From: an uncultured Eubacteriales bacterium
Lineage (GTDB): Bacteria; Bacillota; Clostridia; Monoglobales; Firm-18
NCBI GenBank assembly: GCA_905210885.1
Contig: CAJLYO010000105.1
Coordinates: forward strand, 1-6,397
Direction of reading: 5' to 3'
Length of the DNA: 6,397 bases
Positions 1 through 6,007 of this stretch are shown here, piece by piece (the stretch's first letter is position 1; the number at the start of each line of letters is the position of its first letter). The position numbers and the translations under genes were made by a program. The notes under the pieces are model-generated. The model ran no database searches. It saw only the letters and a program-made list of their open reading frames with translations, and was not told the origin of the DNA.

Positions 1-102
1 GATTGAAGTATAAACATCATCTTTAACTAATCTTTCTGACATAATAACAGCATCTTCATAGTTATAACCATGCCATGTTGTAAATGCAATAACAACATTT
101 TG
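1..102 (-). pseudogene. rpoB: RNA polymerase beta subunit (RpoB) fragment, cut off at a seam
   Basis: Read on the minus strand from 102 down to 1, this stretch translates without a stop into a peptide starting QNVVIAFTTW, continuing WHGYNYEDAVIMSERL and ending KDDVYTSI at the window edge. This matches the highly conserved central RpoB block, usually of the form 'ALG-N-(L/V)-AF--W-GYN-EDA-(I/V)-SERLV--D-YTSI'. In an intact gene the residues before QN would be a GE-ALG type sequence. Here the upstream codons give YFYIIC, then a stop at 136-138, and no start codon, so the gene is broken at about 99-102. Codons are AT-rich (GTT, ATT, TTA, AGA), unlike the rest of the window. The reading frame runs off the left edge, so the fragment may continue outside. 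It could be an assembly chimera, a rearrangement junction or a relic; the match to RpoB itself is quite certain. Confidence 0.85.
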
Positions 103-125
103 ACATATTATATAAAAATATTGAC

Positions 126-130
126 GGAGG
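126..130 (+). promoter_or_regulatory. Ribosome binding site that decides the AraC start
   Basis: GGAGG lies one base before the ATG at 132 and seven bases before the in-frame ATG at 138. Only the second spacing is workable, so 138 is taken as the start. No promoter with a proper -35/-10 spacing is visible upstream: TTGACA at 100-105 has no -10 box 16-18 bases later. Confidence 0.8.
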
Positions 131-137
131 AATGTTT

Positions 138-932
138 ATGGATGCAACAATGTTCTGCCCGGTTGTAACCAAAAAGGAAATGCAGATGCCTTTATATATT
201 ACAACAATAGGGACAACCTTTCGCGAGTCGCACATATACCGGCCGGACGGTGTTGAAAGCTATCAGCTTTTGTATTCAAAGCACGGCAGCGGTATCGGGA
301 AACTTTACGGTAAAAGCTTTGAAATACCGGAGGGCAGTCTTTATTGTCTTCCGGCAAATAATGCCCATGACTATTATAATTCAACCGAAGATTGGGAAAC
401 ATATTGGGTTACGTTTTCCGGCTGGGCATCTCAAAAGCTTTTTGATATAGATGCCGGGGTGTACAGTCTTCCGGAAGGGTTTGATTTTGATAAAAAATCG
501 AAAGATATAATGGCATGCAGGAATATGAGGGAATGGGGAATAAAAAGCAGCGTGCTTCTGTATGAGCTGCTGCTTGAACTTAAAGAGCATATTTCTGTAC
601 GTTACAGAGCCAAAAGCCGTTTGGGCGAGTGTATACGGTATATTAATGAGAATTACGCGGAGTGCATAGAGCTTTCGGAGCTGGCACAGATTTCGGAAAT
701 GTCGGAGGAGCATTTTTGCCGTGTATTTAAGTCCTACACAGGTATGCGGCCGTTTGAATACATAACGAATGTGCGTATTCAGAGAGCCAAGGAGTTTTTG
801 CTGCGTGATAAAAGCGAGAAAGTGGGAAAAATTGCGGAGATAACGGGGTTTAAAAGCGCATGTTATTTTTCGGCAGTGTTTAAAAAGTTAAACGGCTGTA
901 CGCCGGAGCAGTATCGGAGCGAGAATTTATAA
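138..932 (+). CDS. AraC-family transcriptional regulator with cupin sensor domain
   Basis: A 264-residue cytoplasmic DNA-binding regulator of the two-domain AraC/XylS type. Residues about 17-110 look like the cupin-type ligand-binding domain: a run of beta strands with SYQLLYSKHGSG, the turn IPEGSLYCLPANNAHDYY, and WETYWVTFSG. Residues about 165-260 are the paired helix-turn-helix domain: first helix pair ELSELAQISEMSEEHFCRVF (about 180-199), second pair VGKIAEITGF to VFKKLNG (229-253), and the typical ending TPEQYR (255-260). Length is usual for the family, in which members often control sugar or polysaccharide uptake genes in response to a small ligand; the ligand here cannot be read from the sequence. 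It is the only plus-strand gene. Its likely targets would lie to the left, where the sequence changes to an rpoB fragment, so its context and promoter may be lost. The start at 138 is preferred over the ATG at 132 because of the ribosome binding site. Confidence 0.93.
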   Translation: MDATMFCPVVTKKEMQMPLYITTIGTTFRESHIYRPDGVESYQLLYSKHGSGIGKLYGKSFEIPEGSLYCLPANNAHDYYNSTEDWETYWVTFSGWASQKLFDIDAGVYSLPEGFDFDKKSKDIMACRNMREWGIKSSVLLYELLLELKEHISVRYRAKSRLGECIRYINENYAECIELSELAQISEMSEEHFCRVFKSYTGMRPFEYITNVRIQRAKEFLLRDKSEKVGKIAEITGFKSACYFSAVFKKLNGCTPEQYRSENL

Positions 933-963
933 AAAACGGACTGAAAAGTATTTTTCAGTCCGT
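931..963 (-). terminator. Intrinsic terminator of the 6S RNA gene
   Basis: An inverted repeat of 12 base pairs (936-947 with 952-963, ACGGACTGAAAA on the plus strand) closes a four-base loop. On the minus strand the hairpin is followed by six T residues (complement of 931-936), the classic intrinsic terminator form. On the plus strand no T-run follows, so any stop for araC would be weaker. The T-tract overlaps the araC stop codon (930-932). Confidence 0.85.
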
Positions 964-1157
964 ACTGCATTTAAAGTCCCCCAATGTGCCGTCAGCTTCA
1001 TAATTTACAACCTGCTTATAAGCAGGTGGGTGCCTCCTGCGTATTTATGGGTTTCCCAAATAAATTTGGGCGTACACGCCGTACACAGAGAGTCGGCTCC
1101 CGATTACGTTTTGTTGGTTATAAATGAATGAAGCTTAAACGAACACCCCAGGGATAC
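964..1157 (-). ncRNA. ssrS: 6S RNA (regulator of housekeeping RNA polymerase)
   Basis: 6S RNA binds the sigma-A RNA polymerase holoenzyme by mimicking an open promoter and serves as template for short product RNAs. The minus-strand RNA starts near 1157 as GUAUCCCUGGGGUGUUCG, like the CCUG/CUCUGAGAUGUUCG start of known 6S RNAs. It folds as a long rod: closing stem of UCCCU with AGGGG-type pairs at the 3' end; 8 bp (1128-1135 with 994-1001); 10 bp (1116-1125 with 1003-1012, one G-U); a central bubble (5' side about 1102-1115); GGGAGCC/GGCACCC (1095-1101 with 1028-1034, one A-A mismatch); 10 bp with one bulge (1082-1092 with 1034-1043); and an apical hairpin (1055-1060 with 1065-1070). The 3' side of the bubble can fold a perfect palindromic hairpin (1010-1027), a feature also reported in the 3' bubble strand of 6S RNAs. 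Length near 190 bases is typical. Own promoter and terminator flank it. The identification rests on architecture and the end motif; a covariance search was not run. Confidence 0.85.
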
Positions 1158-1163
1158 AATATT

Positions 1164-1192
1164 ATTATATACAAAACTCATCAAAAAATCAA
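1164..1192 (-). promoter_or_regulatory. Sigma-A promoter of the 6S RNA gene
   Basis: On the minus strand TTGATT (1192-1187) is followed by exactly 17 bases and a perfect TATAAT (1169-1164). A start about seven bases further on falls at 1157-1155, immediately before the conserved CCCUGGGGUG end of the RNA. The promoter lies in the short gap after the pncB stop codon. Confidence 0.88.
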
Positions 1193-1210
1193 TAGTTTTT
1201 TGCAAAATTT

Positions 1211-2647
1211 TTATTCATATTTATTAATTAATTTCTGTTTCATATCCCAAAGCTTTTCCGACAGATCGACATAATACTGATGAGGGTTCTCAAAACGCAG
1301 AACCTCGTCCCACAGTGTGTCTATCTGCTCTCTGCAGTAGGTCTTTATTTCCTCGATGGAGGGGTTTTCGTAAACTCGTTTTCCGTTTTCGTAAATCTTT
1401 TTAAGAAGCGGAACAGCCTTGAAATCCGTAAGTTTTTTCTTTTTCCACGTAAACTGAGGGTCGAAAATCGTGTACGGTTTCGAGTCGTCAATAACTTCAT
1501 CATGAAGTGTAACAACGTCCGCAATCGCCTTGTTATCAGGTGTAAACAGGCGGCACAGGTTTTTAAAGCCCGGCGTGGTTATTTTTGCTACGTTTTCCGA
1601 AATTTTAATGCGCGGTACAATTTCTCCGCCGCTTTCTATTGCGCAGAGCTTGTAAACTCCGCCGAACACCGGTTCTGATTTTGACGTTATAAGACGTTCG
1701 CCTACGCCGAAGCTGTCGATGCATGCGCCTTGCATTAATGTGTCGCGGATAATATATTCGTCCAAAGAGTTGGAAACAACGATTTTGCAGTCGGTAAGCC
1801 CTGCTTTATCAAGCTCGCGCCGCATCTTTTTTGTGAGGTATGCAATGTCGCCGCTGTCAATTCTTACGCCTTTTAAGTGATATCCCAGCGGAACAAGGAC
1901 ATCGTTATGAACCTTAATGGCGTTGGGAAGACCCGACTCCATTACGTTGTAGGTATCTATAAGCAGCGTGCAGTCCTGGGGATAAACCGATGCGTAGGCG
2001 CAGAATGCGGAGTATTCGTCCGGGAAAAGCTGAACCCAGCTGTGTGCCATGGTTCCAAGTGCCGGGATACCGAACTCCTGTTCGCATATTGTACAAGCCG
2101 TACCGCAACAGCCGCCGATATATGCTGCTCTTGCACCGTAAATTGCTGCGTCACAGCCTTGCGCCCGGCGCGAACCGAATTCCATTACCGCTCTGCCATC
2201 GGCGGCACGGACGATTCTGTGAGCTTTTGTGGCTATAAGCGACTGATGGTTTATTATCAGCAAAAGCATTGTTTCGATAAACTGCGCCTGGATAACGGGC
2301 CCCTTTACTATGACAAGGGGTTCGCCTGGGAAAATCGGTGTCCCTTCGGGGATTGCCCAGACATCACATTTGAATTCAAAATTTCTTAAATACTCCAAAA
2401 AGCCGTCACTGAACATGTTTTTGCTTTTCAAAAAAGCGATGTCGTCATCGTCAAAGCTTAAATTGTCCAGATATTTTGTAACCTGCTCCAGTCCTGCCAT
2501 AATGGCATATCCGCCGCCGTCCGGAATGGTGCGGAAAAACATATCAAAATACGCAATTTTTTCGCCTATTCCCTGTTCAAAATACCCGTTCGCCATTGTG
2601 ATTTCATAAAAATCCGTCAGCATCGTTAAATTAGCTTTCACTGTCAT
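1211..2647 (-). CDS. pncB: Nicotinate phosphoribosyltransferase
   Basis: Cytoplasmic enzyme of NAD salvage (Preiss-Handler route): nicotinate plus PRPP, with ATP hydrolysis, gives nicotinate mononucleotide. The 478-residue protein has the family blocks in order: LTDFYEITMANGY near the N-terminus (10-22), EFGSRRAQG (156-164), GTMAHSWVQ (198-206) with the histidine (H202) expected to be phosphorylated, RIDSGD (262-267) in the phosphate-binding region, VSNSLDE (291-297) and DSFGVGERL (311-319). A length near 480-490 fits the Gram-positive type rather than the roughly 400-residue enterobacterial type. Start: the frame opens at a TTG at 2659, but GGAAGGA at 2651-2657 would overlap it. ATG 2647 (3 bases after the site) and GTG 2641 (9 bases after) are the real options, and ATG is annotated. 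The first 17 bases overlap the end of the upstream secreted-protein gene, so the two are probably translationally coupled. No terminator is seen before the 6S promoter. Confidence 0.96.
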   Translation of the reverse strand: MTVKANLTMLTDFYEITMANGYFEQGIGEKIAYFDMFFRTIPDGGGYAIMAGLEQVTKYLDNLSFDDDDIAFLKSKNMFSDGFLEYLRNFEFKCDVWAIPEGTPIFPGEPLVIVKGPVIQAQFIETMLLLIINHQSLIATKAHRIVRAADGRAVMEFGSRRAQGCDAAIYGARAAYIGGCCGTACTICEQEFGIPALGTMAHSWVQLFPDEYSAFCAYASVYPQDCTLLIDTYNVMESGLPNAIKVHNDVLVPLGYHLKGVRIDSGDIAYLTKKMRRELDKAGLTDCKIVVSNSLDEYIIRDTLMQGACIDSFGVGERLITSKSEPVFGGVYKLCAIESGGEIVPRIKISENVAKITTPGFKNLCRLFTPDNKAIADVVTLHDEVIDDSKPYTIFDPQFTWKKKKLTDFKAVPLLKKIYENGKRVYENPSIEEIKTYCREQIDTLWDEVLRFENPHQYYVDLSEKLWDMKQKLINKYE

Positions 2648-4571
2648 CTGTCCTTCCAACTATTGTATTGTATATAAGCTCCGCGCAGTAAGCACGGGTA
2701 ACATATCTTTTAGGTAAAAACGCATTGCCGTTAACAAGTCCCAAGCCCTTTGCAATCGCCGCACAGCCCAGCAAACGCCGGTCAATGGAAGCACGGTCGA
2801 CAAAGTCAGCCTCGTATGCATTTTCAATGTAGGCAATATCCTTGTACCCTAAGGCATTTACAACAAGCTCTGCCGCCTGTTCGTGGGTGATATAGCCGTC
2901 AATTCCGTCTGCGGAAAAGTCTTTTTCAAAAACCGTACTTAAAACTTGTGCAAATTCCGCCCCTGTCATAAACTCCTCCGGCATAAATTCGCCGCCGTCG
3001 GATTTGAATATTCCGGCAAGGGCGAGGGTTTGTATTTGATGTTTTGAAACGGAATTTTCTATATCGGAAAACGCCGGTTCGGTTCTGACCTTGTACGGAT
3101 AGCCCTCATTGGTACAAAGGGCGCCGCTTTGCGCATTTACGTAAAGAGGGTAAACCGGGGAAAACCAGTAAACTGCCCGAAGCTCTTTTGCTCCGCCGGA
3201 TAACACCGGCACGTACATGAGGTCAAATCCGGCATTTTGCATTAAAATTTCATATGCGCGCTGTTCGCTCACTGAGGCAATGGAAAGAGGAAAATCAATA
3301 TTTTCTTCCTTTACGGCTTCAAAAGAGAGAATTCTGCCGTCGGCTCTGTCCACTTCAATTATTATGCCGTCATCGCTGTACGGTATTCCGTTTACGTACA
3401 GGGGAAACTTAATTTTGTATATGTTGGCATCCTCTGACGGTATTGAAAATCCGCCGCGGCAGCTTTTGTAGATTGATTTTATGTACCGCGAGGCATAATT
3501 TGACGCAATTTTTGAACATGCGGTATCTGAAAGCATTTTTGAGTCTTCGGTTGCCTTTCTTTCCGAAGAAAAACGCACGGTATCATAGGTGTGCGAATCA
3601 ATAGTAACGGAAATTGTGTTTCCGGCGGCGTTTTCATACGTTATCTCGCAGAACGGATTTCCGGAATCGTCTTCTAAGTACTTTGTACCGGTGATAATAT
3701 GCTCCGCGGTAATTCCCAAAGTGCTGTTGTTTTTCAGTCTGCTGTCTGCCATTGCCGGGAAACTGCCGTTTTCCGTTTCGTGCAGATTATCGTAAAGCTG
3801 AGTTTTTTTTGTGTACATCAAAGCGGACGCACCGGGGAAAATACCGGTTTTTACCGGTTCGGCGGTGTATGCGTTTATAAATTCCGTTCCGTCACCGTTT
3901 ATGGAATAGACAAGTGTAATTTCGTCTCCGGCGCGGCTGTACGCAAGCTCAAGACCGAATTCGGAGGCGAATTTTTTCAGCGCCTCATCCCTCGAAACGA
4001 CAGAGGAGGCAGAGGTAATGTAATCGTAGTCCTCCCATACAATGCTGTATTCTGAAACGGTTTTTGTGTATGCATCCACATTTACAACGGCATAGTTGTC
4101 ATAGCAGGGTATGCCGTTTTCACTGCGGTAGTATAAAATATCGTATGAACCGCTGTTGCGCGAAATATAGTTACTTTGATGGAAAAGGTTTAAGTGTCCG
4201 GAAAATTCTGGGACAGCCTTTTTTAAAAATTCATCCGCAACGGTGCATGCGCCGTTATAGTCGATTTCCGACAGCTTGTAGTCGCCGTTGTACTTACCGT
4301 AGCGGTACTGATTGTATGTAATTATCCGCTGTTTTCCGTCAAGCGTTACATTTACCGAGCCGCCGTCGGAAACGCTGCCGCCGCTCCATGAAAAAGCATA
4401 GCTTGTGTTGTCGGAAATGTCGGCGTAGCTGTTAAATTCCGTATAGCTTTCCGGAATATCAAGACGTTGTTTTAACGTTTCCGCAACCGATTGTACATCT
4501 ATTTCGTCAGAGAAAACGGCGCACGGTATGCATAATGCAAGTGATATTAAAAATGATATTAATTTTTTCAT
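2631..4571 (-). CDS. Secreted YcdB/YcdC-domain protein with C-terminal S-layer homology repeats
   Basis: A 646-residue exported protein of unknown function. Residues 1-21 are a signal peptide: MKK, then a hydrophobic core (LISFLISLALCIPCAVFS), then acidic mature sequence. Two long related blocks follow, about 57-240 and 305-490. Each has a beta-rich start (SYAFSWSGG; CEITYENAAGN), a helical stretch, a NGIP strand pair (ENGIPCYDNYAVVNVD; YVNGIPYSDDGIIIEVD) with the 'V-VD--(T/D)G-(I/V)' turn of YcdB/YcdC or PepSY-like modules, and a helix leading to a WF/VYSIN strand. The C-terminus (about 501-634) holds S-layer homology motifs: a good one (FSDIENSVSKHQIQTLALAG to FAQVLS), a short middle one (ITHEQAAELVVNALGY) and a third ending LPKRYVTRAYCAELIYN. 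SLH repeats usually bind secondary cell-wall polymer, so wall attachment is inferred. The start is set by GGAGG six bases upstream; an earlier ATG at 4589 precedes that site. First gene of the operon with pncB. Confidence 0.88.
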   Translation of the reverse strand: MKKLISFLISLALCIPCAVFSDEIDVQSVAETLKQRLDIPESYTEFNSYADISDNTSYAFSWSGGSVSDGGSVNVTLDGKQRIITYNQYRYGKYNGDYKLSEIDYNGACTVADEFLKKAVPEFSGHLNLFHQSNYISRNSGSYDILYYRSENGIPCYDNYAVVNVDAYTKTVSEYSIVWEDYDYITSASSVVSRDEALKKFASEFGLELAYSRAGDEITLVYSINGDGTEFINAYTAEPVKTGIFPGASALMYTKKTQLYDNLHETENGSFPAMADSRLKNNSTLGITAEHIITGTKYLEDDSGNPFCEITYENAAGNTISVTIDSHTYDTVRFSSERKATEDSKMLSDTACSKIASNYASRYIKSIYKSCRGGFSIPSEDANIYKIKFPLYVNGIPYSDDGIIIEVDRADGRILSFEAVKEENIDFPLSIASVSEQRAYEILMQNAGFDLMYVPVLSGGAKELRAVYWFSPVYPLYVNAQSGALCTNEGYPYKVRTEPAFSDIENSVSKHQIQTLALAGIFKSDGGEFMPEEFMTGAEFAQVLSTVFEKDFSADGIDGYITHEQAAELVVNALGYKDIAYIENAYEADFVDRASIDRRLLGCAAIAKGLGLVNGNAFLPKRYVTRAYCAELIYNTIVGRTDDSES

Positions 4572-4577
4572 ACCGCA

Positions 4578-4582
4578 CCTCC
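4578..4582 (-). promoter_or_regulatory. Ribosome binding site deciding the secreted-protein start
   Basis: GGAGG on the minus strand, six bases before ATG 4571. The longer frame starting at 4589 would place this site inside the coding region and prefix the signal peptide with MKRRCG, so the shorter start is preferred. Confidence 0.85.
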
Positions 4583-4604
4583 GTTTCATGAAATGTATGT
4601 ATAC

Positions 4605-4633
4605 ATTATACCACTTTTGCGGAAATTTATCAA
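4605..4633 (-). promoter_or_regulatory. Sigma-A promoter of the secreted protein-pncB operon
   Basis: On the minus strand TTGATA (4633-4628), a 17-base spacer and TATAAT (4610-4605). Transcription should begin near 4598, giving a short leader of about 27 bases before the start codon. A 10-base perfect palindrome ATGTATACAT (4597-4606) overlaps the end of the -10 box and the start point and could be an operator, though AT-rich palindromes of this length are common by chance. Confidence 0.85.
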
Positions 4634-4648
4634 TAACAATAATATTAC

Positions 4649-4676
4649 AAAAAAATCCCCGGAGTACGGGGATTTT
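4649..4676 (-). terminator. Intrinsic terminator of the divIC-S1-TIM barrel operon
   Basis: On the minus strand, directly after the stop codon at 4677-4679, AAAATCCCC (4676-4668) pairs with GGGGATTTT (4660-4652), with an extra C-G pair in the loop. A T-run follows, from complement of the A-tract 4649-4655. It separates the upstream operon from the promoter of the secreted-protein operon. Confidence 0.9.
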
Positions 4677-5546
4677 CTACTGATTTTTATATTGTTCGAT
4701 TTTCTCAATCATGTATCTGCCAACGTCATGCATAAACTTAAGCACGACAGGCATCAGCTCTTTATCAAAGCCGTGAAGGAAGTTCATGGCTTCGTATGTA
4801 AAATCGCCGATGTAGTTAACATCAGCCAAAGCCTTAAGCACGCAGTCCCAATTAATCGCGCCGAGATACGGCAGGGTGTGATTGTCATCGCGGTAGCTGT
4901 TATCGTGGACATGCAAAGCCGAAAGCCTGCCGCCAAGAGCATGTATTGCATCACTTGCCTCCTGACCGATAAGTCCGCAGTGACCTATATCAAGACACAC
5001 GGAAAACCACTCGCTGTCCAGTGTGTCGCGGTACTTTGCAAGCTCTTCGCCGGTGCTGCACACGTTAGAAACAATGTAACCTCTGCGTCTGTCGCGCCCG
5101 AACATGTTTTCCAATGCTATTTTAACTCCGTATTCCTTGGCATACGGTAAAAGGCTGTTGAAAAACTTGACGTTAAAATCAAGCTGAGCGCTTTTGTCCG
5201 GAAGTGCAACGGGGTGCACAACAATGTTTTCAACCCCTAAAATTCCGGCACATTCTATTGCCTTTATAAGATTTAAAAACATCTCGCTGTTATACGAAGC
5301 CTCACCCGGTTTATACGCCGGAAAAGGAGCATGCGCCTGATTAAAGCAGATTCCGTAGTGTTCGGACACAGTCTTTAGATTTTTGACATACCCGCGGTAA
5401 TCGCTATTGTGCAGCGGACAGTCCGCCTTATCCATATAAAACATGGAAAAATCAACCGCATCAAAGCCTGCCTCGGCAATTGCGCGTACAGCGCCTTCAT
5501 CACCGAACAGTGTATTTAAGTGGTCGGTAAGCATGGATAATTTCAT
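4677..5546 (-). CDS. Sugar phosphate isomerase/epimerase-like TIM-barrel protein
   Basis: A 289-residue cytoplasmic protein of the xylose isomerase-like/AP endonuclease 2 superfamily (TIM barrel, usually with a divalent metal). Visible barrel elements: LSMLTDHL strand 1; AIAEAGFDAVDFSMF (22-36); NQAHAPFP (69-76); GVENIVVHPVALP (104-116); GVKIALENMFGRD (140-152); FSVCLDIGHCGLIG (181-194); LSALHVHDN (208-216); and FTYEAMN (249-255). Candidate metal ligands in the family pattern are E146, D186, H212 or H214 and E252, with H189 in the DIGH motif nearby. The set is complete, so the protein is probably active, but the family covers many isomerases, epimerases and dehydratases and the substrate cannot be told. 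Start ATG 5546 follows GGAGG by seven bases. It lies 13 bases after the S1-protein gene, is last in the operon, and is followed at once by a terminator. Confidence 0.9.
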   Translation of the reverse strand: MKLSMLTDHLNTLFGDEGAVRAIAEAGFDAVDFSMFYMDKADCPLHNSDYRGYVKNLKTVSEHYGICFNQAHAPFPAYKPGEASYNSEMFLNLIKAIECAGILGVENIVVHPVALPDKSAQLDFNVKFFNSLLPYAKEYGVKIALENMFGRDRRRGYIVSNVCSTGEELAKYRDTLDSEWFSVCLDIGHCGLIGQEASDAIHALGGRLSALHVHDNSYRDDNHTLPYLGAINWDCVLKALADVNYIGDFTYEAMNFLHGFDKELMPVVLKFMHDVGRYMIEKIEQYKNQ

Positions 5547-5559
5547 GAAATAGCCTCCG

Positions 5560-5973
5560 TTATCTTCTGTAACCGCCGCTTCTTTTTGAGTCCATATTGC
5601 GTCTTATGGCAGCCATTTTCTCATCGCTGTCCTGCATAAACTGCTTCATTTTATCCTCGAATGACATGTTTTCGTTGTTTCTCGAAAAATCCAACTGAGC
5701 GGGAGCTCTTCTTTTGGAAGGATTGCGCTTTTGCTCGTCCTCAAGAGCTTTTTTTATTGAAAGGCTGATTTTACCGGAGTTGTCAATCGACAAAATCTTT
5801 ACCTTAACGGTGTCGTTAATTTTCAGGTGGTCGTTTATGTCCTTAACGTACGTCATAGCAACCTCTGAAATGTGAATTAATCCGGTTTTGTTGTCCTCAA
5901 GCTGAACGAACGCACCGAAATTGGTTATTCCGGTAACCTTACCTTCAACAATCTTTCCTACTTCCAACTGCAT
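5560..5973 (-). CDS. yabR: S1-domain RNA-binding protein, YabR-like
   Basis: A 137-residue cytoplasmic protein with one S1 (OB-fold) RNA-binding domain at residues 1-75: LEVGKIVEGKVTGITNFGAFV (the conserved N-terminal strands and GAF turn), GLIHISEVA (31-39) and KISLSIKKAL (68-77). The remaining 60 residues are charged and probably disordered, with two short basic patches (RNPSKRRAP; KRSGGYRR at the end). This matches YabR of Bacillus, a small S1 protein encoded next to divIC, and the same neighbour is present here; the related general stress protein 13 (YugI) is an alternative name. Exact function is unsettled; ribosome or RNA binding is inferred from the domain. The ATG at 5973 fits because the S1 fold begins immediately, but the best ribosome binding site (AAAGGAG, 5993-5987) lies 13 bases upstream, longer than usual, which suggests modest translation or coupling to divIC. 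Confidence 0.92.
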   Translation of the reverse strand: MQLEVGKIVEGKVTGITNFGAFVQLEDNKTGLIHISEVAMTYVKDINDHLKINDTVKVKILSIDNSGKISLSIKKALEDEQKRNPSKRRAPAQLDFSRNNENMSFEDKMKQFMQDSDEKMAAIRRNMDSKRSGGYRR

Positions 5974-5986
5974 AGTCCAAATAGCT

Positions 5987-5993
5987 CTCCTTT
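5987..5993 (-). promoter_or_regulatory. Distant ribosome binding site of the S1-protein gene
   Basis: AAAGGAG on the minus strand ends 13 bases before ATG 5973. No closer site and no better start codon are present, since the S1 domain starts at residue 3. The spacing is unusual compared with the 6-8 bases at the other genes here. Confidence 0.55.
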
Positions 5994-6007
5994 AAATATT
6001 TTTGTAA

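Noticed and set aside
100..122. TTGACA at 100-105 with TATAAA/AATATT nearby as the araC promoter
   Set aside because: The possible -10 boxes lie only 5 or 11 bases after the -35, and the stretch straddles the rpoB seam.
1..135. Intein boundary explaining the broken rpoB frame
   Set aside because: An intein would end in His-Asn before a Cys, Ser or Thr extein residue; here the residues before QNVV are YFYIIC, and the frame has a stop a few codons upstream.
936..963. Hairpin as a dedicated araC terminator
   Set aside because: No T-run follows on the plus strand, while a T6 tract follows on the minus strand; it belongs mainly to the 6S gene.
964..1157. Plus-strand riboswitch or T-box leader between araC and pncB
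   Set aside because: The downstream gene is on the opposite strand, and promoter, terminator T-run and 6S motifs all point to a minus-strand RNA.
1280..2609. Plus-strand open frames of 82-170 codons across pncB
   Set aside because: They are shadows of a well-supported gene on the other strand, with no recognisable domains or ribosome binding sites.
4593..5150. Plus-strand open frame of 185 codons over the TIM-barrel gene
   Set aside because: It runs through a terminator and antisense to a conserved enzyme, and its product resembles no family.
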